From Streptomyces rishiriensis (GTDB lineage Bacteria > Actinomycetota > Actinomycetes > Streptomycetales > Streptomycetaceae): DNA of 64,000 nt. Below, in pieces: positions 33,368 through 40,397 of the stretch. The notes below the pieces were generated by a model. That model was not told where the DNA came from and searched no databases. It saw only the letters and a list, made by a program, of their open reading frames with translations. The DNA is taken from assembly GCF_003112535.1 (NCBI RefSeq), contig NZ_BEWA01000020.1, positions 62,001 through 126,000 on the forward strand. Direction: 5' to 3'. A program made the position numbers and the translations under genes. Each line of letters opens with the position of its first letter. Within the stretch, counting starts at the first letter, position 1.

Positions 33368-35986
33368 ATGGCAACGACCACACCAGCCGGTGTGCGGGCT
33401 CACGCGAAGCACGGCGGAGGGTCCCACGGCTCCGCCGGTGACGCTCCGATGACCCACCGGCAGATCATGGAAGCCCTTTCCGGGCTGCTGCTCGGCATGT
33501 TCGTCGCGATCCTGTCCTCCACGATCGTCTCGAACGCCCTCCCGGAGATCATCGGCGACCTCGGCGGCGGCCAGTCCGCCTACACCTGGGTCGTCACCGC
33601 GGCGCTGCTGTCCATGACGGCGGCCACGCCCCTGTGGGGCAAGCTCTCGGACCTGTACAGCAAGAAGGCGCTCGTCCAGATAGCGCTCGTCATCTACGTG
33701 CTGGGTTCGGCCGCGGCCGGACTCTCCCAGAACGCCGGCATGCTGATCGCGTGCCGCGTCGTCCAGGGCGTCGGCGTCGGCGGTCTGTCCGCCCTCGCGC
33801 AGATCGTGATGGCCGCGATGATCTCCCCGCGCGAGCGCGGGCGTTACTCCGGCTACCTCGGCGCGACCTTCGCCGTCGCCACCGTCGGCGGCCCGCTGCT
33901 CGGCGGCGTCATCACGGACACGAGCTGGCTGGGCTGGCGCTGGTGCTTCTACGTCGGCGTGCCCTTCGCCGTCATCGCGCTCATCGTGCTGCAGAAGACC
34001 CTGCACCTGCCCGTCGTGAAGCGGGACGTCAAGGTCGACTGGAGCGGCGCGTTCTTCATCTCCGCGGCGGTCTCGCTGCTGCTCGTCTGGGTCACCTTCG
34101 CCGGTGACAAGTACGACTGGATGTCCTGGCAGACGGCCGCGATGGTCGGCGGCTCGATCGTGCTCGGCCTGATCTTCGTGCTCGTCGAGTCGAAGGCCGC
34201 CGAACCGATCATCCCGCTGCGGCTGTTCCGCAACCGCACCATCACGCTGTCGTCGCTGGCCTCGCTCTTCGTGGGCGTCGCGATGTTCACCGGCACCGTG
34301 TTCTTCAGCCAGTTCTTCCAGCTCGCCCGGGACAAGTCGCCGACGATGTCGGGTGTCATGACGATCCCGATGATCGGCGGTCTGTTCATCTCCTCCACGG
34401 TCTCCGGCCAGTTCATCACCCGGACCGGCAAGTGGAAGATCTGGCTGGTCAGCGGTGGCGTCCTGGTGACGGCCGGTCTCGGCCTGCTGGGCACCATCCG
34501 GTACGACACGGACTACTGGAAGATGGCCGTCTTCATGGCCCTGCTGGGTCTCGGCATCGGCATGATGATGCAGAACCTGGTGCTCTCCACGCAGAACCAG
34601 GTGGCCCCCTCCGACCTCGGCTCGGCCAGCTCCACGGTCACGTTCTTCCGCTCCCTCGGCGGTGCGGTCGGCGTCTCCGCGCTGGGCGCCGTCATGGCCC
34701 ACCGCATCACCGACTACGCCCAGGACGGCATCGCCGGCCTCGGCCCGAAGTACGCCTCCCTCGCCGCCGGTTCGAGCTCGTCGAGCGAGATCCCGGACAT
34801 GGACAAGCTGCCCGCGCCGCTGCGCACGGTCATGGAGAGCGCGTACGGCCACGGCATCGCGGACGTCTTCCTGATCGCGGGCGGCCTCGCCCTGCTGGCC
34901 TTCCTCATCACCCTGTTCATCAAGGAGGTCCCGCTGCGGACCAAGGGCGCGCTGGCGCAGGCCGCCGACACGGACGCGGACGCCACTCCGGACACCGCCA
35001 CGGCCCCGGCCACGGCCCCGGCCACGGGCTCCCCTGCGGACGCCACCGCGGTCACGGCCGGGATCCCGGCCACCGCGGCTGCTTCCGCCGCCGACACGGC
35101 CTCCGCCGGTGAGAAGGTCCCCAGCTGGGCCGTCGCCGGACCGGGCGCCGAGGCCGGCGCGGAGGGCGACGGCACCCAGCGGCTCTCCGCCGTCGCCACC
35201 GTCGAAGCACCCCACACGCCCTCGGGCGGCGTCCCCGTGCACGGCTTCGTGCGCGGCGCGGAGAGCGCGCCCGTCCCGCAGGCCGCCGTCACGCTCATCT
35301 CGCTCGCCGGACGGCAGCTCGGCCGCTCGGTCGCGCAGGGCGACGGCTCCTACGCTCTGGACGCGCCGGGCACGGGTTCGTACGTGCTGATCGCCTCTGC
35401 CGACGGCTTCCAGCCGCAGGCGTCCACGATCGTGGTGAACGGCGAGCCGGTCGCGTACGACATCCTGCTCAGCGGGACCAGCGGGCTCAGCGGCGTCGTC
35501 CGCGCCGCCGAGTCGGGCGAGGCCGTCAAGGACGCGATGGTGATCGTCACCGATGTGCGCGGCGATCTGCTGGCCACCGCGGCCACCGGTGAGCAGGGCG
35601 AGTTCTCCTTCGCGGAGCTGGTCCCGGGCACCGTGACCGTCGCGGTCAACGCCGCCGGGTTCCGGCCGCGCGCCCTGCCCGTCGAGATCGGCGCGACGGG
35701 CGTGACCCGCGCGGAGGTCGTCCTCGACGCGGGAGCCCAGCTGCAGGGCGTCGTCCGGGCGCCGCACGGTCCGCTGGCCGACGCGCGGGTGACGCTCGTG
35801 GACGCGGCGGGCAACGTGGTCGGCACCGCCACCACCGGCGCGGACGGGGCGTACGCCTTCGCCGACCTCGACGGCGGCGACTACACCGTCATCGCGACCG
35901 GCTACCCGCCGGTGGCCACCGCGCTGACCGTGTCGGGCGCCGGCGTCGACGGCCACGACATCGAACTCGCCCACCCCGGCGAGTAG
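33368..35986 (+). CDS. DHA2-type MFS transporter fused to carboxypeptidase-regulatory-like domains
   Basis: This 872-residue protein begins with a 14-helix MFS drug:H+ antiporter (about 30-520; motif-like LWGKLSDLYSKKALVQIALV, and motif-C-like LGATFAVATVGGPLLGGVIT). An Ala/Thr-rich linker follows (about 525-620). At least three CarboxypepD_reg-like beta-sandwich repeats make up the C-terminus (about 620-870: VHGFVRGAESAPVPQAAVTL, LSGVVRAAESGEAVKDAMVI, LQGVVRAPHGPLADARVTLV). Ordinary DHA2 exporters end near residue 520. With an even helix count the added domains would lie on the same side as the N-terminus, expected to be cytoplasmic. It is preceded by marR (13 bp) and followed by a YceI gene with the same extra domain. 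Confidence 0.93.
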   Translation: MATTTPAGVRAHAKHGGGSHGSAGDAPMTHRQIMEALSGLLLGMFVAILSSTIVSNALPEIIGDLGGGQSAYTWVVTAALLSMTAATPLWGKLSDLYSKKALVQIALVIYVLGSAAAGLSQNAGMLIACRVVQGVGVGGLSALAQIVMAAMISPRERGRYSGYLGATFAVATVGGPLLGGVITDTSWLGWRWCFYVGVPFAVIALIVLQKTLHLPVVKRDVKVDWSGAFFISAAVSLLLVWVTFAGDKYDWMSWQTAAMVGGSIVLGLIFVLVESKAAEPIIPLRLFRNRTITLSSLASLFVGVAMFTGTVFFSQFFQLARDKSPTMSGVMTIPMIGGLFISSTVSGQFITRTGKWKIWLVSGGVLVTAGLGLLGTIRYDTDYWKMAVFMALLGLGIGMMMQNLVLSTQNQVAPSDLGSASSTVTFFRSLGGAVGVSALGAVMAHRITDYAQDGIAGLGPKYASLAAGSSSSSEIPDMDKLPAPLRTVMESAYGHGIADVFLIAGGLALLAFLITLFIKEVPLRTKGALAQAADTDADATPDTATAPATAPATGSPADATAVTAGIPATAAASAADTASAGEKVPSWAVAGPGAEAGAEGDGTQRLSAVATVEAPHTPSGGVPVHGFVRGAESAPVPQAAVTLISLAGRQLGRSVAQGDGSYALDAPGTGSYVLIASADGFQPQASTIVVNGEPVAYDILLSGTSGLSGVVRAAESGEAVKDAMVIVTDVRGDLLATAATGEQGEFSFAELVPGTVTVAVNAAGFRPRALPVEIGATGVTRAEVVLDAGAQLQGVVRAPHGPLADARVTLVDAAGNVVGTATTGADGAYAFADLDGGDYTVIATGYPPVATALTVSGAGVDGHDIELAHPGE

Positions 35987-36004
35987 TCCGGACAGATATC
36001 GGCT

Positions 36005-36041
36005 CCGGCCCGGTGCGGGGCGACCCCCCGCACCGGGCCGG
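36005..36041. terminator. strong hairpin between the MFS and YceI genes
   Basis: CCGGCCCGGTGCGGGG pairs over 16 bp with CCCCGCACCGGGCCGG around a 5-nt loop. It may partly terminate or attenuate readthrough into the YceI gene. Confidence 0.75.
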
Positions 36042-36071
36042 TTCCAGTTCGCAGCATGAGGAGTACGTGAG

Positions 36072-36893
36072 ATGGGACTGACCGCGAAGATCCGCACGCG
36101 GGACGGGTGGGCCGTGTCGCACGCGGTCGTCACGGTGACCGACATGAAGGGCGGCCAGGTGCTGCGCGCCGGGGCCGACGGGGAGGGCGCCGTACGCGAC
36201 GCGACCGAACTCGCCCCGGGCGCCTACACGGTGATCGTCACGGCCGTCGGGTACGCGCCCGCCGCGTCCAGCGCGATCGTGACGGCGAGCGGACGCGCCG
36301 AGGTCGGGACCGTGACCCTGGCCCGGCAGGGCGGCACGGAACTGCCCCCACCCGGCCCCTGGACCGTGGACCCCGCGCACTCGACCGTCGGCGCGGTCGC
36401 CCAGCACCTGGGCATATCCAGCGTCCGCGGCCGGTTCACCGACTTCACGGCCGCGATCGAGGTCGCCCCCGAGGACGTCGCCCACTCCCGCGTGGAGGCG
36501 GTGATCCGGGCGGCCTCCATCGACACGGGCAACGCCATGCGCGACACCCACCTGCGCTCGGCGGACTTCCTCGACGTCGAGACGTACCCGGAGATCACCT
36601 ACCGTTCGACGGGCCTGACCCCATCCGGCCCCGACCGCTGGACCGTCCACGGCGACCTCTCCCTGCACGGCGTCGCCCGCCCGGTGAACCTGGAGCTGGC
36701 CTACCTGGGCACCGGCGCGGACCCGTGGGGCGGCACCCGGGCGGCGTTCCGGGCCACGACCGAGCTGCGGCGCGAAGACTTCGCCATGAACTACAACCAG
36801 GTCGTCCAGGCGGGCATCGCGGCCATCGGCACGACCCTGAAGGTGGAACTGGACGTCCAGGCGGTGCAGGGCGACACCCTGCCGGGGGTGTAG
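36072..36893 (+). CDS. YceI-family protein with N-terminal carboxypeptidase-regulatory-like domain
   Basis: This 273-residue protein begins with a domain (about 5-85: LTAKIRTRDGWAVSHAVVTV, GAYTVIVTAVGYAPAASSAI) that matches the beta-sandwich repeats of the transporter upstream. A YceI lipocalin-like domain follows (about 95-270: WTVDPAHSTVGAVAQHLGIS, IDTGNAMRDTHLRSADFLDV, EDFAMNYNQVVQAGIAAIGT). YceI domains bind polyisoprenoids or other amphipathic molecules. No signal peptide is present, so it appears cytoplasmic, unlike E. coli YceI. GAGGAG precedes the ATG. It probably belongs to the MarR-MFS transcription unit. Confidence 0.9.
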   Translation: MGLTAKIRTRDGWAVSHAVVTVTDMKGGQVLRAGADGEGAVRDATELAPGAYTVIVTAVGYAPAASSAIVTASGRAEVGTVTLARQGGTELPPPGPWTVDPAHSTVGAVAQHLGISSVRGRFTDFTAAIEVAPEDVAHSRVEAVIRAASIDTGNAMRDTHLRSADFLDVETYPEITYRSTGLTPSGPDRWTVHGDLSLHGVARPVNLELAYLGTGADPWGGTRAAFRATTELRREDFAMNYNQVVQAGIAAIGTTLKVELDVQAVQGDTLPGV

Positions 36894-37201
36894 GACGGGT
36901 CCAGGACGGGGGACAGGTCCCAGGCCCTACGGGTCCCGGGCGGGGCGGATCCGAAGCCCTACGGGTCCCGGGCGGGGCGGGTCCGAAGCCCTACGGGTCC
37001 CGGGCGGGGCGGATCCGAAGCCCTACGGGTCCCGGGCGGGGCGGATCCGAAGCCCTACGGGTCCCGGGCGGGGCGGGTCCGAGGCCCTACGGGTCCCGGG
37101 CGGGGCGGGTCCGAGGCCCTACGTCCCGGGCGGGGCGGCGGCGCGGTCGTAGGTCCAGCAGGGTCAGCCGGATCCGGTGGTCCGCCGCCTAGGCTGGCCC
37201 C
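36894..37201. other. 308-bp intergenic region dominated by a 32-bp repeat array
   Basis: Apart from the array at 36925-37138, only about 60 bp of ordinary sequence remains before the F420 enzyme gene, presumably its promoter. Confidence 0.7.
36925..37138. repeat. 32-bp tandem repeat, six full copies plus one partial
   Basis: The unit starts CCCTACGGGTCCCGGGCGGG and ends GATCCGAAG. Copies begin at 36925, 36957, 36989, 37021, 37053 and 37085, with only A/G changes at two positions. A shortened seventh copy starts at 37117. The array is non-coding. Confidence 0.95.
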
Positions 37202-37672
37202 ATGGCACCGAACATCGCGACGAACACCAAGGTCTCCCTGGACGAGTTGCTGGACTTCGTCCGCCCCCGTCACCGCGCGATCCTGCTGACCCGGCGCACC
37301 GACGGCAGCTCCCAAGCCTCGCCGCTGACCTGCGGGGTCGACGACTCGGGGCGGATCGTCGTCTCCACCTATCCCGAGCGGGCCAAGACGCGCAACGCCA
37401 AGCGCGACGACCGGGTCGGCGTCCTCGTGCTCAGCGACGACTGGAACGGCCCCTGGGTCCAGATCGACGGCACCGCCGAGGTCATCGACACGCCGGAGGC
37501 CGTCGAACCGCTGGTGGAGTACTACCGCAACATCGCCGGCGAACACCCCGACTGGGACGAGTACCGGCAGGCCATGCTGAAGCAGGGCAAGTCGATCATC
37601 CGGATCACGCCGCAGCGCTGGGGCCCGGTGGCCACCGGCGGCTTCCCGGCCCGGCTCGCCCAGCAGGACTGA
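37202..37672 (+). CDS. PPOX-class F420-dependent oxidoreductase
   Basis: This 156-residue split-barrel flavin/F420-binding protein begins with NTKVSLDELLDFVRPRHRAI, has LLTRRTDGSSQASPLTCGVD and VSTYPERAKTRNAKRDDRVG, and ends WGPVATGGFPARLAQQD. Family members use F420H2 to reduce diverse substrates, including biliverdin and drugs; the substrate here is unknown. It is a single-gene unit, convergent with the TetR gene. Confidence 0.92.
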   Translation: MAPNIATNTKVSLDELLDFVRPRHRAILLTRRTDGSSQASPLTCGVDDSGRIVVSTYPERAKTRNAKRDDRVGVLVLSDDWNGPWVQIDGTAEVIDTPEAVEPLVEYYRNIAGEHPDWDEYRQAMLKQGKSIIRITPQRWGPVATGGFPARLAQQD

Positions 37673-37718
37673 CGGCGGGACGCCCGGCAGGGGCCGGGAG
37701 CCGGTCGGCGGCCCCGGC

Positions 37719-38483
37719 TCAGCCGCGTCGCACCATCGCCTCGATGCCCGCCACCAGCAGGTCCAGGGCGAAGGTGAAGTCGCGGTTCATCATCTCCGCG
37801 ACCGTGTCGCCGCCGCGGGCCGCCATGAGGTTCCGGGACTGCTCGACGACGTCCGCGGTGTCCGGGGCCTCCGCCGTGGCGGTCATGGCGTCGCGGAAGT
37901 ACTCGTCCGGGGTCAGGCCGGTGTCGGCGACCCGCGCGAAGAAGTGGCCCTCGATCGTCCCGTAGCCGTACACGAACTGGAAGACGGCCGAGATCGCGCC
38001 GGTGACGCCGTACGCGGGCAGGCCCGTGCGCAGCACGACCTGCTGGACCGTGCGGGCGAAGCGCAGGGAGTTCGGGCCGATGTTGAGGTAGCGGCCGGCG
38101 AGCGGAGACAGCCAGGGGTGCCGGACCAGCAGTCCGCGGTAGGCGGTGGCCAGCGCGCGGATCTGCTCGCGCCAGTCGGCGTCCTCGTCGTTCGGGTCGG
38201 GCAGGTCCTCCAGTTCGCCGAAGGCCGTGTCCAGGGCGAGTTCGAGAAGGTCGTCCTTGGTGTCGACGTACCAGTACACGGACATGGCCGTCACGTTCAG
38301 CTCGGCCGCCAGTCGCCGCATGGAGAACTTGGCCAGCCCCTCGGCGTCCAGCAGCCGCACGGTGACCTCGGTGATCCGGTCCCGGTCGAGCCCGGAGGGC
38401 TGCCCCCCGCCCCGCCCCCGCCGACGCGCCCTGCCCTCCAGCCACACACTGTGCCGCGCGGCATCCTTGGCGGTCTCGGCCAT
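37719..38483 (-). CDS. TetR-family regulator (TetR_C tetracycline-repressor type)
   Basis: This 254-residue protein has a helix-turn-helix near residues 38-80 (ITEVTVRLLDAEGLAKFSMR, LAAELNVTAMSVYWYVDTKD) and a C-terminal TetR_C-like ligand domain (VTGAISAVFQFVYGYGTIEG). The ATG at 38483 is preceded by GGAAGGTG. It lies downstream of, and on the same strand as, an MFS exporter gene with a 124-bp gap. A near-perfect inverted repeat at the exporter promoter is the likely target. Confidence 0.9.
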   Translation of the reverse strand: MAETAKDAARHSVWLEGRARRRGRGGGQPSGLDRDRITEVTVRLLDAEGLAKFSMRRLAAELNVTAMSVYWYVDTKDDLLELALDTAFGELEDLPDPNDEDADWREQIRALATAYRGLLVRHPWLSPLAGRYLNIGPNSLRFARTVQQVVLRTGLPAYGVTGAISAVFQFVYGYGTIEGHFFARVADTGLTPDEYFRDAMTATAEAPDTADVVEQSRNLMAARGGDTVAEMMNRDFTFALDLLVAGIEAMVRRG

Positions 38484-38607
38484 GGCTGGGCACCTTCCTG
38501 GACTTCCGGTCACTGGTGAAGATGCTAAGCGGAGGCGACGACGAGACCGGCGGCCGCTGCCGGCCCCGGGCGCGCGGCCGGACGGGGACGCGTGTCCGCC
38601 CCCGCGT

Positions 38608-40272
38608 TCACGCAGCCGGAACCGGCGGCTTCCCCTCGCCTTCCTGGCCTTCCTCGTGCTCCTCGCGTCCTCCGCGCTCCGTGCGCTCCGTGCGCTCCTT
38701 GTGCTCCTTGTGCTCCTTGTGCCTCCTGCGCTCCTCGCGCTCCGCCTGCTCCGCCCCCTCGGCCCGCTCCGCCCTGCGCAGCAGACCCGCGGCCACCACC
38801 CCGCCCAGCAGGACCGCCGACGCTCCGAGCAGCTGACTGGTCGCCAGGCCGGAGCAGAAGGAGTCGAGGATGCGTGACCTCTCCCGCGCCGACGCGGCGC
38901 CGGCCAGCGCCGTCGGCAGCGACTCCGCCGCGAACCGCGCGGTCAGCACCGCCCCGAGGACGGCGACGCCCAGCCCGTTGCCGAACTCCGCCACCGTGCC
39001 GTTGAGACCGGCCCCGACGCCCGCCTTCGCCGGCGGTATCGAGCTCATGATCGCGTGAGCCATCGCCGGGCCGGCGACCGCCGTTCCCGCACCGATGAGC
39101 ACCAGCCCCGCCGCCGTCCCGGCGTATCCGTCGGCGGCCACGGCGATGGACGCCAGCCCCGCCGCCACCGACACCATCCCCACCAGCACCGACAACGGCC
39201 CGCCCAGCCTGGTCATCACCTTGGCCGACATGCCGGTGAAGTTGAGGGCCACGACGGTCAGCGCCAGCGGCGCGGTCCGCAGGCCCGCCTCCAGGGGGCC
39301 GTATCCGAGGACGAACTGCAGCTGCTGGGTGAGCAGGAACAGCGCCCCGGCCATCCCGAAGGTGACCAGCACCGCGCCGGCCACCGCGCCCGTGAACCGC
39401 CGGTTGCGGAAGAAGGCCAGGTCGAGCATGGGGTACGGGATCCGGCTCTCCCAGTAGGCGAACGCGGCGAGGGCGACGGCCGCCACCGCCGCGCTCACCA
39501 GTACCCCGGACGACGTCCAGCCGTGCGACGGACCGGAGATGATCGCGAAGACCAGCGAGGACATGCCGACCGTGGAGAGGAACGCGCCGAGCAGGTCGGG
39601 CCGTTCACCCTGCGGGTTCTTCGACTCGGGGACCATGGAGACGACCGCGACCAGGCCCAGCGCCGCCACCGGCAGGTTGATCAGGAAGATCGCCCCCCAC
39701 CGGAAGTGGTCCAGCATGAAGCCGCCGATGAGCGGACCGGTCGCGAAGCCCAGCGAGTTCACCGCGGCCCAGACGCCGATCGCCTTCGGCTGCTGCTCGG
39801 ACGTGAAGATCTGCATCACCACGGCGAGCGTGGTCGTGAACAGCAGCGCGCCGCCGACGCCCATCCCCGCCCGCGCCGCGATCAACTGGGCGGTGGAGTC
39901 GGCGAGACCGGCCACCAGGGAACCGGCGCCGAACAGCGCCAGGCCCGCCGCCAGCATCTTCTTGCGGCCGTACCGGTCCGCGGCGCTGCCCGCGGTGAGC
40001 AGCAGACCGGCCTGCACCAGCGAGTACGCGTTGATCATCCACTGGATGTCCGAGGTGGCCGCTCCCAGTTCGCGGGTGAGCGAGGGGATCGCGACGTTCA
40101 GGACGGTGTTGTCGAGCACCACGGTGAGCTGTGCGAGGCAGATGACGCCGAGGATCAGCCAGCGTCGCGGGTGACCCTGCGGAGAGGGAGACAGGGAGGG
40201 AGGCAGCGGCGGAGACGGGGAGGGGGGTGGGGACGAGGGCGGAGGCGGGGACGAGGGCGGGGTCTTTGCCAT
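38608..40272 (-). CDS. DHA2-type MFS drug transporter
   Basis: This 554-residue transporter has a Pro/Ser-rich cytoplasmic leader (about 1-30) and 14 predicted helices, from RRWLILGVICLAQLTVVLDN through GVVAAGLLRRA. Family motifs are LDNTVLNVAIPSLTREL (motif D1), GSAADRYGRKKMLAAGLALF (motif A) and LGFATGPLIGGFMLDHFRWG (motif C). The C-terminal tail (about 508-545) is highly charged, with repeated HKEHKE and RTERTE units. The ATG at 40272 appears to lie 7 nt after a -10-like TACGGT, suggesting a leaderless mRNA. It is followed by its presumed TetR repressor gene. Confidence 0.92.
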   Translation of the reverse strand: MAKTPPSSPPPPSSPPPSPSPPLPPSLSPSPQGHPRRWLILGVICLAQLTVVLDNTVLNVAIPSLTRELGAATSDIQWMINAYSLVQAGLLLTAGSAADRYGRKKMLAAGLALFGAGSLVAGLADSTAQLIAARAGMGVGGALLFTTTLAVVMQIFTSEQQPKAIGVWAAVNSLGFATGPLIGGFMLDHFRWGAIFLINLPVAALGLVAVVSMVPESKNPQGERPDLLGAFLSTVGMSSLVFAIISGPSHGWTSSGVLVSAAVAAVALAAFAYWESRIPYPMLDLAFFRNRRFTGAVAGAVLVTFGMAGALFLLTQQLQFVLGYGPLEAGLRTAPLALTVVALNFTGMSAKVMTRLGGPLSVLVGMVSVAAGLASIAVAADGYAGTAAGLVLIGAGTAVAGPAMAHAIMSSIPPAKAGVGAGLNGTVAEFGNGLGVAVLGAVLTARFAAESLPTALAGAASARERSRILDSFCSGLATSQLLGASAVLLGGVVAAGLLRRAERAEGAEQAEREERRRHKEHKEHKERTERTERGGREEHEEGQEGEGKPPVPAA

Positions 40273-40307
40273 GTCGTACACCGTAGAATGACTCCCATAC
40301 GCTGTAC
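40270..40307 (-). promoter_or_regulatory. TetR operator overlapping a probable leaderless promoter
   Basis: On the plus strand GTACACCGTA (40276-40285) and TACGCTGTAC (40298-40307) form an inverted repeat with 9 of 10 positions matched and a 12-bp centre. On the minus strand TTGTAC and TACGGT sit 18 bp apart as -35/-10 hexamers. The -10 is 7 nt from the ATG of the MFS gene. Confidence 0.72.
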
Positions 40308-40346
40308 AACACGTTTCCTCGGCGGTCCGCGCCCTCGGATGCGAAG

Positions 40347-40374
40347 AAGGGCGGTGGCATTCGCCACCGCCCTT
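40347..40374. terminator. stem-loop terminator downstream of the GT39 gene
   Basis: AAGGGCGGTGGC pairs with GCCACCGCCCTT around a 4-nt loop, 24 bp beyond the minus-strand stop at 40398. Confidence 0.85.
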
Positions 40375-40397
40375 GCCTCAGCCCGCCCCGGGAACGG

